64,000 nucleotides of DNA from Sporosarcina thermotolerans (lineage in GTDB: Bacteria; Bacillota; Bacilli; Bacillales_A; Planococcaceae): positions 2,224,001-2,288,000 of the forward strand of contig NZ_CP125968.1 in NCBI RefSeq assembly GCF_030067815.1. Reading direction: 5' to 3'. This document shows, in pieces, positions 31,323-41,793 of this stretch. Every line of letters starts with the position of its first letter. Within the stretch, counting starts at the first letter, position 1. The notes under the pieces are model-generated. The model was given only the letters and a program-made list of their open reading frames with translations, was not told the DNA's origin and did not search any database. Position numbers and translations under genes: made by a program.

Positions 31323-31928
31323 TTGAGTTCTCTTAAAAATATGGCATGGCTCATTTTGACCCATAAGTCTTTTTTATGGATTTTATTGTTTGTCAATATT
31401 TTTGGAACAGTTTACGGTTATGACTGGTATATGTGGCAATTGGAAATGACTGATCCTATTTTTTGGATATTTGTACCTGACAGTCCTACCGCAAGCCTGT
31501 TTTTTTCAATAGCTATTATTGGGTGGCTGATTGGCAAAAATTTTAAATTGATTGAAGCACTTGCTCTCATTACACTTGTCAAATATGGATTATGGGCTGT
31601 AGTCATGAATCTTCTAACACTTAATGAGCTTGGTTCAATCGATAAGGTAGGTTGGATGCTTATCGGATCGCATTTCGCAATGGCAGTTCAAGCAATCCTT
31701 TATAGTGGAATGTATAAATTCGATTTCAAACATATTGTAATAGCCGCCATCTGGACTTTGCATAACGACGTCATCGATTATGTATTTGGCCAAATGCCGA
31801 TTTACTATGATTTGATGAAGCATATGCAACAAATTGGTTACTTTACATTTTGGCTCTCCATCGCTTGTATTACATTGGCTTATATCGTTTGGAGAAAAAG
31901 AGTAAAACGAAAAACTGTTATAGTATAA
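31323..31928 (+). CDS. ypjA: DUF1405 membrane protein YpjA
   Basis: A protein of about 201 residues with roughly six predicted membrane helices. The patterns LFVNIFGTVYGYDWYMWQL and TLHNDVIDYVFG fit DUF1405/YpjA, and it follows qcrC as in B. subtilis. The function is unknown. TTG 31323 is chosen because GGGAG lies 8 bases upstream; ATG 31317 would be too close. The usual next gene, ypjB, is absent. Confidence 0.8.
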   Translation: MSSLKNMAWLILTHKSFLWILLFVNIFGTVYGYDWYMWQLEMTDPIFWIFVPDSPTASLFFSIAIIGWLIGKNFKLIEALALITLVKYGLWAVVMNLLTLNELGSIDKVGWMLIGSHFAMAVQAILYSGMYKFDFKHIVIAAIWTLHNDVIDYVFGQMPIYYDLMKHMQQIGYFTFWLSIACITLAYIVWRKRVKRKTVIV

Positions 31929-31997
31929 TATCAATAAGTTGCGGTTGTTCGATGTACATTATAAAATAGAAATAGAGAAAAGGGAGGGATAGGAAGA

Positions 31998-32666
31998 ATG
32001 TTTTTGATTTACCTCGGTATCATCATTTTGCTACCATTGTATGCACAATTCAAAGTGAAAAGCACGTATAAAAAATATGCGAAGGTACGTTCGACATCCG
32101 GTATGTCGGGTGCGGAAGTGGCTCGTCTCATTCTCGATAAAAATGGATTACAAGATGTGAAAGTAGTAGAAAGCAGTGGTTTTCTAAGTGATCATTACAA
32201 TCCATTAACGAAGACGGTCGCATTATCATCTCAGAACTACCATGAAGCTTCAGTTGCGGGACAGCTATCGCAGCCCACGAAGTAGGACACGCAATCCAAG
32301 ATGCAGAAGCTTATGCATTTTTACGTTTCCGTCATCGATTGGCACCTGTTGCAAATATTACATCCAATGCTTCATGGGGTTTTCATTATGATAGGTCTAA
32401 TCTTCTCAAGTATGAATTCCTTGCTTGGCATCGGGATCGTCTTAATGGCAGTTGGAGTTCTATTCCAAATTGTAACGTTGCCTGTTGAGTTCAATGCATC
32501 CAGTCGTGCGATGAACCAAATTGTCGAATTCGGAATCATTCGTAATGAAGAAGAACCACATGCGAAAAAAGTGTTAAGTGCTGCGGCAATGACTTATGTG
32601 GCGGCTACTGCAGTCGCTGTTCTTGAATTGCTACGCCTTATTCTTATCTTCACAAACAGGGACTAA
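31998..32666 (+). CDS. Zinc metallopeptidase of YugP type, membrane-bound (frame broken twice)
   Basis: The repaired product has an N-terminal membrane helix, a GMSGAEVARLILDKNGL domain, the zinc-protease signature AIAAHEVGHAIQD (HExxH with two His ligands) and two or three C-terminal helices. That is the layout of the DUF2227/YugP neutral zinc metallopeptidases. Breaks: an A missing at 32261, directly before the HExxH motif, and an extra T at 32380-32383; they cancel, so both ends are in one frame. Substrate unknown. Not found at this place in B. subtilis. Confidence 0.85.
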
Positions 32667-32670
32667 TAGC

Positions 32671-32701
32671 AAAAACCCGACCTTTGGATGGTCGGGTTTT
32701 T
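32671..32701. terminator. Bidirectional terminator between the peptidase gene and ypjC
   Basis: AAAAACCCGACC pairs perfectly with GGTCGGGTTTTT (12 bp) over 7 bases. The A and T flanks make it usable from either strand, fitting the convergent genes. Confidence 0.88.
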
Positions 32702-32718
32702 CAATTTGACGATTGTCA

Positions 32719-33590
32719 TTATTTTTCTATCGGTTGTTTTTGCTCATCCAACGTAAAGCCTTCTCCAAGGACGTCGTGAACTTCAGTTACAGAAACAAAA
32801 GCATGTGGGTCGATCGCTGTCACGATGTTTTTCAGGCGCATGATTTCGTTTTTTCCGACTACACAATAAAGAATTTCCCTGTCGGATTTTGTGAAATGTC
32901 CATAGCCTCTAAAAACAGTAACGCCACGATCCATTTCCAGTGTAATCTTGGAAGCGATGGCATCCTGGGAATCGGAAATAATAAAAGCACCTCTTGCTGC
33001 ATAGGCACCTTCTTGGACAAAATCGATGACACGGGCGCCTACAAAAAGGGCGACTAACGTATACATCATGGAACGATGGTCCAAGTACACTGCCCAGGAA
33101 AGTAAAATAACAAACGCATCGAACAAAAACATTGTCTTTCCCATGCTCCAGCCTATGTACTTATGCGCCAAACGTGCGATAATATCTACACCGCCAGTTG
33201 TTCCACCGAATCGGAATATGATCCCCAAACCGATCCCAATAAAAACACCGGCAAATAAAGCAACAAGAAACATATCACCTTCAAGGTGTATATTGAACTG
33301 GTATTTCATGAAGATTTTCAGGAAGACGGACACAGCGACTGTTCCAATCACTGTATAAATGAACACCTTTCTGCCTAACAGCTTCCATCCAATGATGAAC
33401 ATCGGAATGTTCAACAAAAGGTTCATAATGCAGGATCCCAATTAAAAGCAAATAGCAGGATAAGTGTAATTCCCGTGAAGCCACCTTCGGCAAGCTCATG
33501 CTGGATGTTAAAGTGCACAAGCCCAAAACTGAAAATTGCGGCTCCAAGTATAATGAAGAATATATTTTTAAATTTTATTCCACGAAACAT
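32719..33590 (-). CDS. ypjC: YitT/UPF0750 family membrane protein YpjC (frame broken)
   Basis: The product, about 290 residues, has five or six N-terminal membrane helices (starting GIKFKNIFFIILGAAIFSFG, with FGGTTGGVDIIARL) and a C-terminal cytoplasmic DUF2179 domain (GRGVTVFRGYG-like MDRGVTVFRGYGHFTKSDRE). The function is unknown. A base is missing near 33426; repair gives FNWDPALMNLLLN. The start at 33590 has AAAGGTGG upstream. It is convergent with the peptidase gene and divergent from ypjD. Confidence 0.85.
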
Positions 33591-33695
33591 AGAAAAACCA
33601 CCTTTCTTGGCACATTTTACATTATCTATGATTCCAGTTTTTTTGACAACAGTCCTATGAATGAATACGATAGCAAATGAAGGAGAATGAAGCAA

Positions 33696-34032
33696 ATGGA
33701 ACAAGCTAGAACGTTGAAAAGTCTTCAGGAAGAGGTCCATGAATATATATCGGGTTTCGAGGAAGGGTATTTTCCACCAATGGAATTAATGGCAAGACTT
33801 ACCGAAGAGTTAGGTGAGCTTTCCAGAGAAGTACAACATGTGCACGGATGAAAAAGAAAAAGAGAGCGAAGAAATCGGATCCCTTGCGGAGGAGACTGGG
33901 GATTTGTTATTTGTCCTCATCTGCTTTGCGAATTCACAAGGAATTGACCTTCAAGATGCACTAACATCGGTTTTAAAGAAATTTAACGATCGTGATGCAA
34001 ACCGTTGGACTAGAAAGGAGAACATTGATTGA
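33696..34032 (+). CDS. ypjD: MazG-type nucleotide pyrophosphohydrolase YpjD (frame broken)
   Basis: A small all-alpha NTP pyrophosphohydrolase, thought to clear non-canonical nucleotides. The metal-binding E-x-x-E/E-x-x-D pattern is visible as TEELGELSRE and EETGDLLFVL, and the C-terminus FNDRDANRWTRKE is typical. ATG 33696 follows AAGGAG at about 9 bases. Near 33846 the frame shifts by a net +1, and without repair the N-terminal half stops at 33851. The stop overlaps the dapB start (TGATG). Confidence 0.85.
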
Positions 34033-34830
34033 TGAAAATTAAAGTAGCTATAGCGGGTGCCAGAGGAAGAATGGAACTACAGCTATCGAAGCGATTGAAG
34101 AAGCGGTAGATGCTGAAGTTGTTGCAGCATTAGACTATAAATTTGATGGAATGCATTTACATAATGCTTCTGTGAATGAAGAGAAACAAGGAATCCCAAT
34201 TTACACATCACTCTCCAAATTAGTTGAAGAACACCATCCTACTGTCCTTCTTGATGTTACGGATCCGGATGCAGTGTTTACTAATGTGAAAGATGCATTG
34301 TCTTTGGGTATACATCCTGTAGTCGGAACTTCAGGCTTAACAAAGCAAGAATTAAAGCAGATTTCGGAAATGGTGGAAACGACAAAAACTGGTGGAATCA
34401 TCGCACCTAACTTTTCGATTGGTGCAGTACTGATGATGAAGTTTGCCGCTCAAGCTTCCCGTTATTTAGGGGATGTAGAAATATTGGAAATGCATCATGA
34501 TAGAAAACTCGATGCCCCATCAGGAACGGCAGTGAAAACAGCGGAAATGATAATGGAAAATCGACCTCCGCATATACAAGGCCATCCAGAAGAACAGATC
34601 CACTTAGAGGGAGCCCGTGGCGGTGATGTAGAAGGCATGAAGATCCATAGTATCCGCCTACCGGGCTTGCTTGCGCATCAGCAAGTGCTTTTAGGGGGAG
34701 AGGAGAATTGCTTACAATCCGACATGATTCATTAAGCAGAAAAAGTTTCATGCCTGGCATCATGATGGCGATTCGAAATGTAATAGGACGTAATGATCTA
34801 ATTTACGGATTGGAAAATATAATCGATTAA
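34032..34830 (+). CDS. dapB: 4-hydroxy-tetrahydrodipicolinate reductase (frame broken twice)
   Basis: DapB makes tetrahydrodipicolinate for lysine, diaminopimelate of the wall, and spore dipicolinate. The NAD(P)-binding IAGARGRMG opens the protein; EMHHDRKLDAPSGTA holds the catalytic His pair and substrate loop. Breaks: a G missing at 34073-34074 (GRMGTTAIEAIEEA after repair) and a G missing at 34702-34703 (GGEGELLTIRHDSLSR). The repaired protein is about 266 residues. In B. subtilis mgsA and bshB1 follow; here bshA does. Confidence 0.95.
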
Positions 34831-34852
34831 GTTTGGTACGAGAGGTGATCAC

Positions 34853-35989
34853 ATGAACAAATTGAAAGTCGGTGTAATTTGTTATCCTTCATTAGGAGGT
34901 TCAGGTGTTGTTGCGACTGAACTGGGGATGAAAATGGCAGAGAAAGGACATGAGATGCATTATATCTCATCCGAGAAGCCGTTCCGCTTAATTGACGTCC
35001 ATCCGAATATTCATTTCCACGAGGTGAAAATAGACGGCTATGCGGTATTCAAATATCCTCCTTATGACATCGCATTAGCGAATCGGATCGCACATGTCAT
35101 CCAAAAGGAGAAACTCGACCTATTGCATGTCCATTACGCAGTGCCACATGCAATTTCAGCGGCACTCGCCAAGGATATGGCAAAATCGTCTATTGGCGTG
35201 ATCACGACTTTACATGGAACGGACGTAACGGTTCTTGGTCATGATCCCGCGCTGAAATACACTGTTCGCTATGGAATTGAAAAGTCGGAAATAACGACAG
35301 CTGTCTCTGAATCACTTCGCCAAGATACGTTTTCGCTGATCGAGCCCGATAAAGAGATCTTAACGATCTATAATTTCATCGATGAAGACAAATACAAGCC
35401 GGTCGATCCCGGTTCGCTGAAAAAAGACTTAGGAATCCGTGAAGAGGAAAAAGTCATTATCCATGTGTCCAATTTCCGGGCAGTCAAACGCGTGGATGAT
35501 ATAATTGATAGCTTTAAGATCATCCGTGAAACAATCAATGCAAAATTAGTATTAGTTGGTACCGGTCCCGAAAAGATTGAAATGAGGGAGAAGGTAAAAC
35601 AAGAAGGTTTGGAAAACGAGATCATTTTCACGGGTAAACGTGACGACCTCCCTGAGTTGTTGGCAATCAGTGATCTAATGTTTCTATTATCGGAGAAAGA
35701 GGCATTCGGTCTCGTTCTGTTAGAAGGCTTTGCTTGTGGGGTACCTGCAATTGCAACCAATATTGGCGGCATACCTGAAGTGATTGAGGATGGGGAAAAC
35801 GGTTACCTCGTTGAATTAGGTGATGTCAGAGCTGCAGCAGAGAAAGCAATTGGGCTACTGCAAGATCCAGTTAAACATAAAATGTTCCGTGAAAACGCAT
35901 TGCGCACTGTGCATGAAAAATTCGATTCAACATCCATTGTTAATGAATACGAGGAACTTTATTACAAAGTTGCGGGATTGAACTCATGA
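34853..35989 (+). CDS. bshA: N-acetyl-alpha-D-glucosaminyl L-malate synthase BshA
   Basis: BshA is a GT4 glycosyltransferase joining UDP-GlcNAc to L-malate, the first step of bacillithiol synthesis. The N-terminal GGSGVVATELGMKMAEKGH loop and the C-terminal EAFGLVLLEGFACGVPAIA donor site (E-x7-E) are diagnostic. 378 residues, intact. ATG 34853 follows GAGGTGA. Its stop overlaps the cca start. YpdA at 2321 acts on the finished thiol, so the pathway is likely complete in this organism. Confidence 0.96.
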   Translation: MNKLKVGVICYPSLGGSGVVATELGMKMAEKGHEMHYISSEKPFRLIDVHPNIHFHEVKIDGYAVFKYPPYDIALANRIAHVIQKEKLDLLHVHYAVPHAISAALAKDMAKSSIGVITTLHGTDVTVLGHDPALKYTVRYGIEKSEITTAVSESLRQDTFSLIEPDKEILTIYNFIDEDKYKPVDPGSLKKDLGIREEEKVIIHVSNFRAVKRVDDIIDSFKIIRETINAKLVLVGTGPEKIEMREKVKQEGLENEIIFTGKRDDLPELLAISDLMFLLSEKEAFGLVLLEGFACGVPAIATNIGGIPEVIEDGENGYLVELGDVRAAAEKAIGLLQDPVKHKMFRENALRTVHEKFDSTSIVNEYEELYYKVAGLNS

Positions 35990-37172
35990 GTGAATTTGGA
36001 TCAGCTTCAAGTCGGAAGGTCATCAAGCTCTTAGGAGATGCGGGTTATGAGGCGGTGTTTGTTGGAGGTTCCGTTCGAGATTATCTTTTGGGTAAGGATG
36101 CTTCTGATATAGATATCGCCACATCTGCATCGCCCGAGGAAGTGAAGCAGGTTTTTCCCAATACAATAGATGTCGGAATTGAACACGGAACCGTGATGGT
36201 TTTAATGGACCGGGAGCCAATCGAGGTAACGACTTACCGGACGGAAAGTACATATACAGATCATCGAAGACCTGATGAAGTGAAATTTGTAAAATCACTA
36301 AAGGAAGATTTAAGGCGAAGGGATTTCACAATAAATGCATTGGCATTAACAGTGTCCGGAGAACTGATTGACCCATTCGGTGGAAGGGATGACCTAAAAG
36401 GGCGAGTGATTCGGGCTGTTGGCAATGCGCAAGACCGCTTTACGGAGGATGCATTAAGAATGGTCCGGGCAGTCCGATTTGCCTCGGTTTTAGGGTTTGA
36501 AGTGGAAGCTGGTACGCGTCAAGCCATTTCAGGCAACGCTGAAAAAATCCGACATGTCTCTGTTGAACGCATCAAAGTGGAGATGGACAAGTTGATGAAA
36601 GGGAAAGAGCCGAACAAGGGGTTCGCGTTAATCGCCGAAACTGGTCTTTCACATCATCTTCCGGTTTTCCGCAGGATATCCGCATATTATCCGAAAGTGT
36701 TCCTTTTGAAGATGCGCTTCAAGGATGGGCTGCCTTGATGCTTGCAGGTGGTTTTACGGCTTCCGAGGTTGCAAGGGCCTATAAACTGTCCAACCGCGAA
36801 AAGGAGTTTTTATCAGCAGTTCATGTTGCCTTCGACCGTAGACAGTTGGGAAGATATACGACGGATGATTATTATCGCTTTCCGTTCGACGTGATATGCG
36901 CGGCGGAAAATATCTGGCAAGCATTCAATCCTTCGGAAGACGGTATCCCTCAACATGAAATTGCCATGAAGCAAAGAGAGTTGCCAATACGCTCGAAAGA
37001 TGAACTTCAAGTGAATGGTAAAGATCTTATGGCATGGACTGAGCAACGGGGCGGTCCTTGGCTTGGTGAATGGATGGATCGAATCGAAAAGGCGGTTCTC
37101 CATCGTGAATGCCCGAACGACACGGAAAAGATAAAGGAATGGTTTTTCAATGAATACAAACGTCAAGAATGA
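35986..37172 (+). CDS. cca: CCA tRNA nucleotidyltransferase (frame broken)
   Basis: This polymerase-beta-fold enzyme adds or repairs the 3' CCA of tRNAs without a template. The catalytic head has GGSVRDYLLG and DIDIATSA (D-x-D), with the RRDFTINALAL motif and the EDALRMVRAVRFA neck motif. The T run 36665-36668 is one T short; repair gives LPVFPQDIRILSESVPFEDALQ. The start overlaps the bshA stop, and its 3' end overlaps birA. Confidence 0.95.
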
Positions 37173-38129
37173 ATTATTGAACAGACTCTTTGAAGCGAAA
37201 GGCGAACCAGTATCAGGCCAGGAATTTGCAGATGAATACGGGCTATCAAGAACAGCCATTTGGAAATACATTAAGGAATTTGAAGAAGAAGGCTATGAAA
37301 TCACCTCGATTCGCAAAAAGGGGTACGCACTGATTTCTTCGCCAGATCGGTGAATTCAGCCAATATCCTAAACCATCTTGAAACATCGATGTATGGAAGA
37401 AGTGTTGATTATTACGAAAGCGTAGAATCCACTCAACCTTTAGCACATGATGCCGCACAGGCAGGAGTGCCTGATGGAACCCTTATAGTAGCGGAAGAAC
37501 AGACCGCGGGGAGAGGAAGGTTATATCGACCTTGGTCCTCAGCTGCTCGTAAAGGGATTTGGATGAGTTTAATCATTCGACCTACCCTAACACCACAGCA
37601 AGCTCCACAAATGACTCTTGTAACCGCTGTGGCGATTATACGCGCAATTGAAGAGGTCACGGGGATTGAAGCGACGATAAAATGGCCGAATGATATTTTG
37701 ATCAACGGTAAAAAAATGACAGGAATCTTGACGGAACTGCAAGCAGATCCCGATCGGGTAAAGGCAATCATCATAGGGATTGGGATGAACGTCAATCAAG
37801 ATGAGGAAGATTTCCCGGATGAACTCCAATCGATTGCAACTTCGCTGAAAATAGCAACAGGTCAGCACATCAACCGTGCAAAACTTATTGCAGGCATTTT
37901 AAGGTATTTAGAACAGTATACAAACATGTATGAAAAACACGGTTTCGGGCCGATCAAGCTGTTGTGGGAAGGGTATTCGAACACGGCAGGGAAACGGATT
38001 CGTGCGGTGATGTTGAATGAAACGATTGAAGGTGTCGCGTTGGGCATTTCCGAAGAAGGATTGCTTGAACTTCAATTGGATGATGGGTCAGTGAGAGGGA
38101 TTTATTCGGCGGATATTCAGATTCAGTAG
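37150..38129 (+). CDS. birA: Biotin-protein ligase / biotin repressor BirA (frame broken)
   Basis: BirA activates biotin to biotinyl-AMP, attaches it to carboxylases and represses biotin genes. It has an N-terminal winged helix (QEFADEYGLSRTAIWKYIKE) and a ligase domain with GRGRLYRPWSS and KWPNDILINGKKMTGIL. A G is missing at 37349-37350, between the two domains; repair joins SSPDR to VNSANILNHLE. As given, the sequence would encode only the DNA-binding part. It overlaps cca by 23 bases. Confidence 0.95.
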
Positions 38130-38132
38130 GAG

Positions 38133-38174
38133 CAGGCGGGGAAAACGTTTAGTTTTCCTTTTGCCTGTTTTTTT
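38133..38174 (+). terminator. Terminator after birA
   Basis: CAGGC and GGAAAAC pair with GTTTTCC and GCCTG, with small internal loops, and are followed by seven T residues. Confidence 0.8.
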
Positions 38175-38208
38175 GTATTGCCGGCAGTCAATGGGAAGTT
38201 TTTAGTAC

Positions 38209-38333
38209 TCTATGGGAAGTCATCGACGTTCTATGAGAAGTTGTGAGTGTTCTATGGAGGTCATCGTCGTTCTATGGGAAGTAAGATACGTTCTATGGGA
38301 AGTTGCATGCGTTCTACGGGAAGTTCGTCCAAA
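38209..38333. repeat. Tandem array of six ~21-bp units (TCTATGGGAAGT core)
   Basis: Cores begin at 38209, 38230, 38251, 38271, 38292 and 38313. Each unit is a near-constant 12-base core TCTATGGGAAGT followed by 9 mostly variable bases often ending CGT. A further partial core is at 38191-38199. It lies in the 493-base gene-free gap between birA and the next gene. I see no coding gene, RNA family or mobile element in this gap apart from the two arrays and the birA terminator. Confidence 0.75.
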
Positions 38334-38381
38334 CCGGGGAAATTCTGGCCGAAAAACGTTCGCCTCAAAGAATCATGGTAA

Positions 38382-38478
38382 GTTATGCTCGAGTTTGGGA
38401 TCGTTATGCTCGGGTTCGGCAGGTTATTTCTCGAGTTTGAGGTGGTTATGCTGAGTTCAGCCTCATTTTGCTCGTCTT
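38382..38478. repeat. Second tandem array, ~21-bp units (GTTATGCTCGAGTT core)
   Basis: Cores start at 38382, 38403, 38423 and 38445, with a decayed one near 38463, spaced 21, 20, 22 and 18 bases. The core is GTTATGCTCGAGTTT with substitutions; the remaining 6-7 bases vary. The sequence is unrelated to the first array although the period is the same. Confidence 0.7.
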
Positions 38479-38581
38479 GTTACTTTTCACCTACCACACA
38501 TCCCAAACTGCATGCCCAATTCTTGGAAGTAAATATTAAAAAATGAATTTTCTTAACTATATAATTTTTTATTTCTTATGA

Positions 38582-38590
38582 TGTTATAAT
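38582..38590 (+). promoter_or_regulatory. Candidate extended -10 promoter for the gene at 38623
   Basis: TGTTATAAT (TG-n-TATAAT, perfect -10) lies 32 bases before the TTG start. The region upstream is AT-rich but has no clear -35. Confidence 0.45.
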
Positions 38591-38622
38591 GAATAGAGGT
38601 AGATTGCAGAGGGGGAGAGCTT

Positions 38623-39245
38623 TTGGAGAAGAAGTCTATGATTTTTATTTCTGCATTTCTTTTGGTGTTTATAGTATTCTCCAGTATTCGGCTTGTTAAG
38701 GTTCCCCATGCAAATGAGACTAAGAATATCAGTGAGGAATTAAGTGCAAGTGATATTGCAAAAGGAATTTCGAGATCTGATAGGGATAGATATGATAAAA
38801 ACGCTAAAGCTGTTGAACTCTATCAAAAAATCATAATGTATATGAATGAGCACGACCAGATTGAATATATTGGTGCTTTTATTGACGACAACCAAGTACT
38901 GAATGTAGGTTTAACTGGCAAGCAAAAAAAAATGAAAAAGTTATAAAAGACCTTGTAGGGGGTCTGCCGATTCATTTTTATAATATAGAAAAGTCAGAAT
39001 ATATGGTTGCGAAATTAGCTATGGATAAAGTATTTGAAGAATTAAGTGTTCCGAATAACTTGTTTGAACAACAAAAAATATTTGTCTCAGAGATGTGGGT
39101 GGAAGAGGAAACCGATACCTTAATAGTAGGTCTGTTAGTTTTAAACCGTAAGAATGAAAAAGAATTTAAGGTTATTTTAGAAAAAATGTACAATCAAAAA
39201 GTAAGGATAAAATTCATACAGTCCGACGGAGCTACAGTTTATTAA
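38623..39245 (+). CDS. Unrecognised secreted or membrane-anchored protein (frame broken)
   Basis: I do not recognise this protein. It begins with a lysine-containing N-terminus and a hydrophobic stretch (about residues 5-23, MIFISAFLLVFIVFSSI), so it is secreted or anchored. The rest, about 185 residues, is mixed alpha/beta with two similar-looking halves around IGAFIDDNQVLNVGL and VEEETDTLIVGLLVL. The A run 38924-38932 is one A short; repair joins TGKQKK to NEKVIKDLVGGLP. TTG 38623 follows GGGGGAG. It lies between birA and the pan leader, not at this place in B. subtilis. Confidence 0.6.
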
Positions 39246-39319
39246 TCTAATCAGGAGTGGATGGTGAATTTTCCACGTTGATTTACTTTTCCTATCTTTA
39301 AATTGCTTCAAATAGAATC

Positions 39320-39348
39320 TATACAAATAAACTTTCATTTGCTATAGT
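39320..39348 (+). promoter_or_regulatory. SigA-type promoter of the pan operon
   Basis: TATACA (39320-39325) and TATAGT (39343-39348) are spaced by 17 bases, and TGC precedes the -10 (extended -10). A start near 39355 would begin the leader RNA with GAAGGGCAGT. Confidence 0.6.
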
Positions 39349-39354
39349 AGTGGC

Positions 39355-39512
39355 GAAGGGCAGTATCAATCGGAACTGCACCTTTCAAATAGTAAAGAAA
39401 CATCCAACTCAATAGGTTCTGCCTTGATCTTGCGAAAGACAGGGACGGAGGAAACCAATCTGCTATCATACGCAACCCTTCTGTCCAATTTGGCTTGAAG
39501 GGTTTTATTTTT
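39355..39512 (+). promoter_or_regulatory. Structured leader RNA of the pan operon, candidate pan-motif riboswitch
   Basis: Two stem-loops precede an intrinsic terminator. The first (39356-39384) pairs AAGG and GCAGT with ACTGC and CCTT and leaves a single bulged A at 39380. The second (39415-39455) pairs GGTT with AACC and inner TCTT with AAGA. A pan RNA motif, typically tandem simple stems with conserved bulged A residues, is known upstream of panB/C/D in Firmicutes; the position and shape fit, but I cannot run a covariance model. The 5' GAAGGG could also pair with CCCTTC of the terminator. The 310-base gap from 39246 to 39555 holds no gene. Confidence 0.5.
39474..39512 (+). terminator. Intrinsic terminator in the pan leader
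   Basis: AACCCTTC (39474-39481) pairs with GAAGGGTT (39497-39504) and is followed by TTATTTTTC. It lies upstream of panB and downstream of the pan promoter, so it would act as an attenuator. Confidence 0.7.
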
Positions 39513-39555
39513 CGGTTTTCTCCTTTCAATTAATATGAAAGGGAGTGGGGAAGAA

Positions 39556-41241
<1,686 letters not shown>

Positions 41242-41257
41242 ACAAAGGATGGTTCGT

Positions 41258-41638
41258 ATGTTCAGAATGATGATGAACAGTAAACTACACAGAGCAACTG
41301 TCACGGAGGCAAACCTCAATTACGTAGGAAGTATTACAATTGACAGTGACTTATTGGACGCTGCTGGAATGCTGCCAAATGAAAAAGTCCATATTGTCAA
41401 TAACAACAATGGTGCCCGATTTGAAACATACATCATCGCCGGAGCTCGGGGAACTGGCGAAATCTGCGTGAACGGAGCCGCAGCAAGATTAGTCCAACCG
41501 GGTGATATCGTCATCATCATTTCCTATGTGTATGTCTCGAATGAAGAAGCTAAAACTCACCAACCAACAGTCCTTCTAATGGATGAGAAAAACAGCATCA
41601 AAGAAATAATCACAGAAGCCCCTGGAGTAATTGCGTAA
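41258..41638 (+). CDS. panD: Aspartate 1-decarboxylase
   Basis: PanD makes beta-alanine, the partner of pantoate in the PanC reaction. It is made as a proenzyme that cleaves itself between Gly24 and Ser25 (NYVGSITID) to form the pyruvoyl cofactor; both residues are present, as are the catalytic Tyr58-region and [16 protein letters not shown]. 126 residues from ATG 41258, chosen because AAAGGAT is 7 bases upstream; ATG 41249 lies inside that site. Intact. Last gene of panBCD. Confidence 0.96.
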   Translation: MFRMMMNSKLHRATVTEANLNYVGSITIDSDLLDAAGMLPNEKVHIVNNNNGARFETYIIAGARGTGEICVNGAAARLVQPGDIVIIISYVYVSNEEAKTHQPTVLLMDEKNSIKEIITEAPGVIA

Positions 41639-41648
41639 GCTATTAGGA

Positions 41649-41689
41649 GAAAAGCTGGTGAAATGGCATAGCCAAATCATCAGCTTTTC
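41649..41689 (+). terminator. Hairpin after panD
   Basis: GAAAAGCTGGTGA pairs with TCATCAGCTTTTC (13 bp, one G-U) over 15 bases. The following T tract is short (AAGTTT). Confidence 0.65.
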
Positions 41690-41748
41690 AAGTTTAAGGA
41701 AAGTTTATATGAACCGAACACCTAAATAAGCAATCACAGCCTGGAATA

Positions 41749-41757
41749 TGATACAAT
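41749..41757 (+). promoter_or_regulatory. Candidate extended -10 promoter for dinG
   Basis: TGATACAAT fits TG-n-TACAAT, 36 bases before the dinG start. No convincing -35 is seen. Confidence 0.35.
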
Positions 41758-41793
41758 CTGCTGTAGTATTTGATACAGGAAGTTGATGATTGA

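Noticed and set aside
38212-38454. Small protein with seven-residue VLWEV repeats
   Set aside because: The frame is just a translation of the 21-bp array, has no ribosome site, and two units of 20 bp would break it.
38209-38478. CRISPR-like array
   Set aside because: Units are ~21 bp with a 12-15 base core and only 6-9 variable bases, far shorter than CRISPR repeats and spacers; no cas genes are in the window.
39355-39512. T-box leader for the pan operon
   Set aside because: No AGGGTGGNACCGCG-type T-box sequence is visible and panBCD are not amino acid or tRNA genes.
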